DNA from: Nocardioidaceae bacterium
Lineage (GTDB): Bacteria; Actinomycetota; Actinomycetes; Propionibacteriales; Nocardioidaceae
DNA length: 5,550 nt
Reading direction: 5' to 3'
NCBI GenBank assembly: GCA_013696015.1
Contig: JACCZI010000172.1
Coordinates: 1 to 5,550, forward strand
Below, one piece after another: positions 4,017 through 5,550 of this stretch. Numbering within the stretch: the first letter of the stretch is position 1; every line of letters begins with the position of its first letter. The position numbers and the translations under genes are program-made. The notes beneath the pieces were generated by a model. That model did not search any database, was not told the origin of the DNA, and saw nothing but the letters and a program-made list of their open reading frames with translations.

Positions 4017-5531
4017 ATGTCACTGGAATCCACCGCCACCAACGCGGGTCAACCCCCCGAGGACACCGCTCCCGGCTCACGCCAGCGAAACCTTGGCCTG
4101 GCGCTGGTGCTCATCAGTGCGGCCCAGCTGATGGTCGTGCTTGACGCGACCATCGTCAACATCGCACTTCCGCACATCCAACGGGATCTCGGCTTCAGTG
4201 ACTCCAACCTGACGTGGGTGGTCACCGCGTACGGCATCGCCTTCGGCGGTCTGCTGCTGCTCGGAGGTCGGATGGGTGACGTGCTCGGACGACGCAAGAT
4301 CTTCGTGGTCGGCGTGCTGGTGTTCGCGCTCGCTTCGCTGTTCGGCGGCATCGCCCAGACCGACTGGCAGATCCTCGCCGCCCGTGCCCTGCAGGGGCTC
4401 GGGGCAGCGGCCGCGTCGCCGACGGCGCTGGCGCTGATCACTACCAACTTCCCCGCCGGGCCGCGGCGCAACCGGGCGTTCGCGGTGTACGCCGCGATGT
4501 CTGGTGCCGGTGCTGCCATCGGGCTCATCCTCGGCGGTGCGCTGACCGAGGTGTCGTGGCGCTGGACCATGCTGATCAACGTCCCGATCGGCGTGCTGGT
4601 CGCGGTCCTGGCGCCGCGGTTCCTCAACGAGTCCGAGCCCCGCCCCGGCCGGTTCGACGTCCCTGGTGCAGTCACCGCGACGCTCGGTCTCGTCGCGCTC
4701 GTCTACGGCTTCAACCACAAGGCTCAAACCGACCCGACCACCGGCCTGCCGTACCCGTGGAACGACTTCTGGACTCTCACTCCGCTCCTCGTTGGCGTGA
4801 TCTTGCTCGTGACGTTCTTCGTCATCGAGTCACGGTCGCGACACGCGCTGCTGCCGCTGCGCATCGTCAAGGACCGCACCCGCGCCGTCAGCTTCATCGC
4901 GATGCTGCTGGTCGGTGCTGCGATCTTCGCGATGTTTCTCTTCCTCTCGCTCTACATCCAAAACGTGCTCGGCTACAGCCCGATTCGGGCCGGGCTGGCG
5001 TTCCTACCGTTCAGCTTCATGATCGTGGCGTCGGCGCAGGTCGCCTCCGCGCTGGCGTCGCGAGTCGACCCGCGCTGGATCGCCGGCACCGGCGGGGTGC
5101 TCGCCAGTGTGGCGATGTGGGGCTTCTCGCAGCTCGAGTTCGACTCCACGTACGTCGCACACCTGCTGCCCTGGATCCTGGTGATGGCGAGCGGCATGGG
5201 GTTGCTCTTTGTCTCGCTCACGCTCACCGCGGTCAGCGGCGTCGATCCGCAGGACTCCGGCGTCGGCTCGGCCGTGCTCAACACCGTCCAGCAGGTCGGC
5301 GGCGCCGTCGGCATCGCGCTGCTCGGCACCGTTTACGCCAACGGGATCCTCGACAAGCTGTCCCAGACCTCCGGCGCTCAACCTACCCGCGAGGCGCTTA
5401 CGTACGGATCGACCCAGGCCTTCGGGCTCGCGCTGTACATGGTGATCGCGGCAGCGGTCGTGACCCTGGTCGGGCTCAACATCAAGCACCAGGACCTGGC
5501 GACGGACGGGGCGCCCGGCGTCCCCGCCTGA
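4017..5531 (+). CDS. MFS drug-efflux transporter, DHA2 (14-TM, EmrB/QacA) family
   Basis: A 504-residue inner-membrane protein of typical length for a 14-helix proton-driven multidrug antiporter. After a hydrophilic N-terminus (1-25), TM1 carries the DHA2 signature VVLDATIVNIALPHIQRDL at 40-58, with Asp43 in the helix. Motif A, GGRMGDVLGRRK at 83-94, sits in the loop after TM2. Motif B includes RALQGLGAA at 123-131. The antiporter motif C lies at about 162-174 (SGAGAAIGLILGG), followed by WRWTMLINVPIG at 181-192. A late-family motif, DSGVGSAVLNTVQQVGGAVGIA, covers 413-434. The ATG at 4017 has GAAGGA 8 bases upstream. No frameshift or missing segment is seen. The gene follows tetR by 34 bases and is probably induced by the compound that TetR binds. 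The substrate cannot be predicted from sequence; hydrophobic antibiotics, dyes or a metabolite are all possible. Confidence 0.96.
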   Translation: MSLESTATNAGQPPEDTAPGSRQRNLGLALVLISAAQLMVVLDATIVNIALPHIQRDLGFSDSNLTWVVTAYGIAFGGLLLLGGRMGDVLGRRKIFVVGVLVFALASLFGGIAQTDWQILAARALQGLGAAAASPTALALITTNFPAGPRRNRAFAVYAAMSGAGAAIGLILGGALTEVSWRWTMLINVPIGVLVAVLAPRFLNESEPRPGRFDVPGAVTATLGLVALVYGFNHKAQTDPTTGLPYPWNDFWTLTPLLVGVILLVTFFVIESRSRHALLPLRIVKDRTRAVSFIAMLLVGAAIFAMFLFLSLYIQNVLGYSPIRAGLAFLPFSFMIVASAQVASALASRVDPRWIAGTGGVLASVAMWGFSQLEFDSTYVAHLLPWILVMASGMGLLFVSLTLTAVSGVDPQDSGVGSAVLNTVQQVGGAVGIALLGTVYANGILDKLSQTSGAQPTREALTYGSTQAFGLALYMVIAAAVVTLVGLNIKHQDLATDGAPGVPA

Positions 5532-5550
5532 GGCCAGGCGGCTGAAACAG

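Noticed and set aside
4556..5545. A long alternative-frame ORF of 329 codons inside the transporter gene
   Set aside because: It is Arg-rich and low in complexity with no domain signature, lying inside the well-supported MFS gene. It is a GC-driven shadow.

Overview
The window is GC-rich throughout, codons prefer G or C at the third position, and promoter and regulator styles (DNA-damage promoter of the RecA-NDp type, probable leaderless starts, TetR-DHA2 efflux operon) point to a high-GC actinobacterium. A member of the Nocardioidaceae or a relative is a reasonable guess, but no marker gene here fixes the genus.

Left edge (1-93): the first 64 bases hold the start of a leftward gene that runs off the window. 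Its ATG lies inside a near-perfect Gram-positive LexA box (58-71), and a promoter resembling the LexA-independent RecA-NDp/PafBC promoter lies just upstream (71-93). It is therefore probably a DNA-damage-inducible gene. Its product cannot be identified from 21 residues, although the arrangement resembles 13E12/DUF222 HNH genes. A gene-poor leader (72-356) then leads rightward into mscL (357-737), a mechanosensitive channel.

Centre (728-3142): mscL converges on a 48-residue acidic protein gene (728-874, minus). This small gene overlaps the mscL end by 10 bases and looks genuine. Behind it, on the same strand, is an exported PD40/TolB-like beta-propeller protein (923-1939). A LuxR-family regulator with GAF-like and PAS-like sensory regions (2082-3119, plus) is divergent from the propeller gene and is followed by a short hairpin.

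Right part (3261-5531): a TetR regulator (3377-3982) and a 14-TM DHA2 drug-efflux transporter (4017-5531) form a two-gene operon. A promoter at 3286-3314 is followed directly by a 23-base near-perfect palindrome (3321-3343), the likely TetR operator. The simplest model is a self-repressing efflux operon relieved when TetR binds a compound.

The genes belong to ordinary families. I see no mobile element, CRISPR array, tRNA, rRNA or novel multi-gene defence system. The points most worth a second look are the dual DNA-damage control region at the left edge, the small convergent gene, and a recurrent 6-base spacing from -10 element to start codon that suggests leaderless mRNAs.
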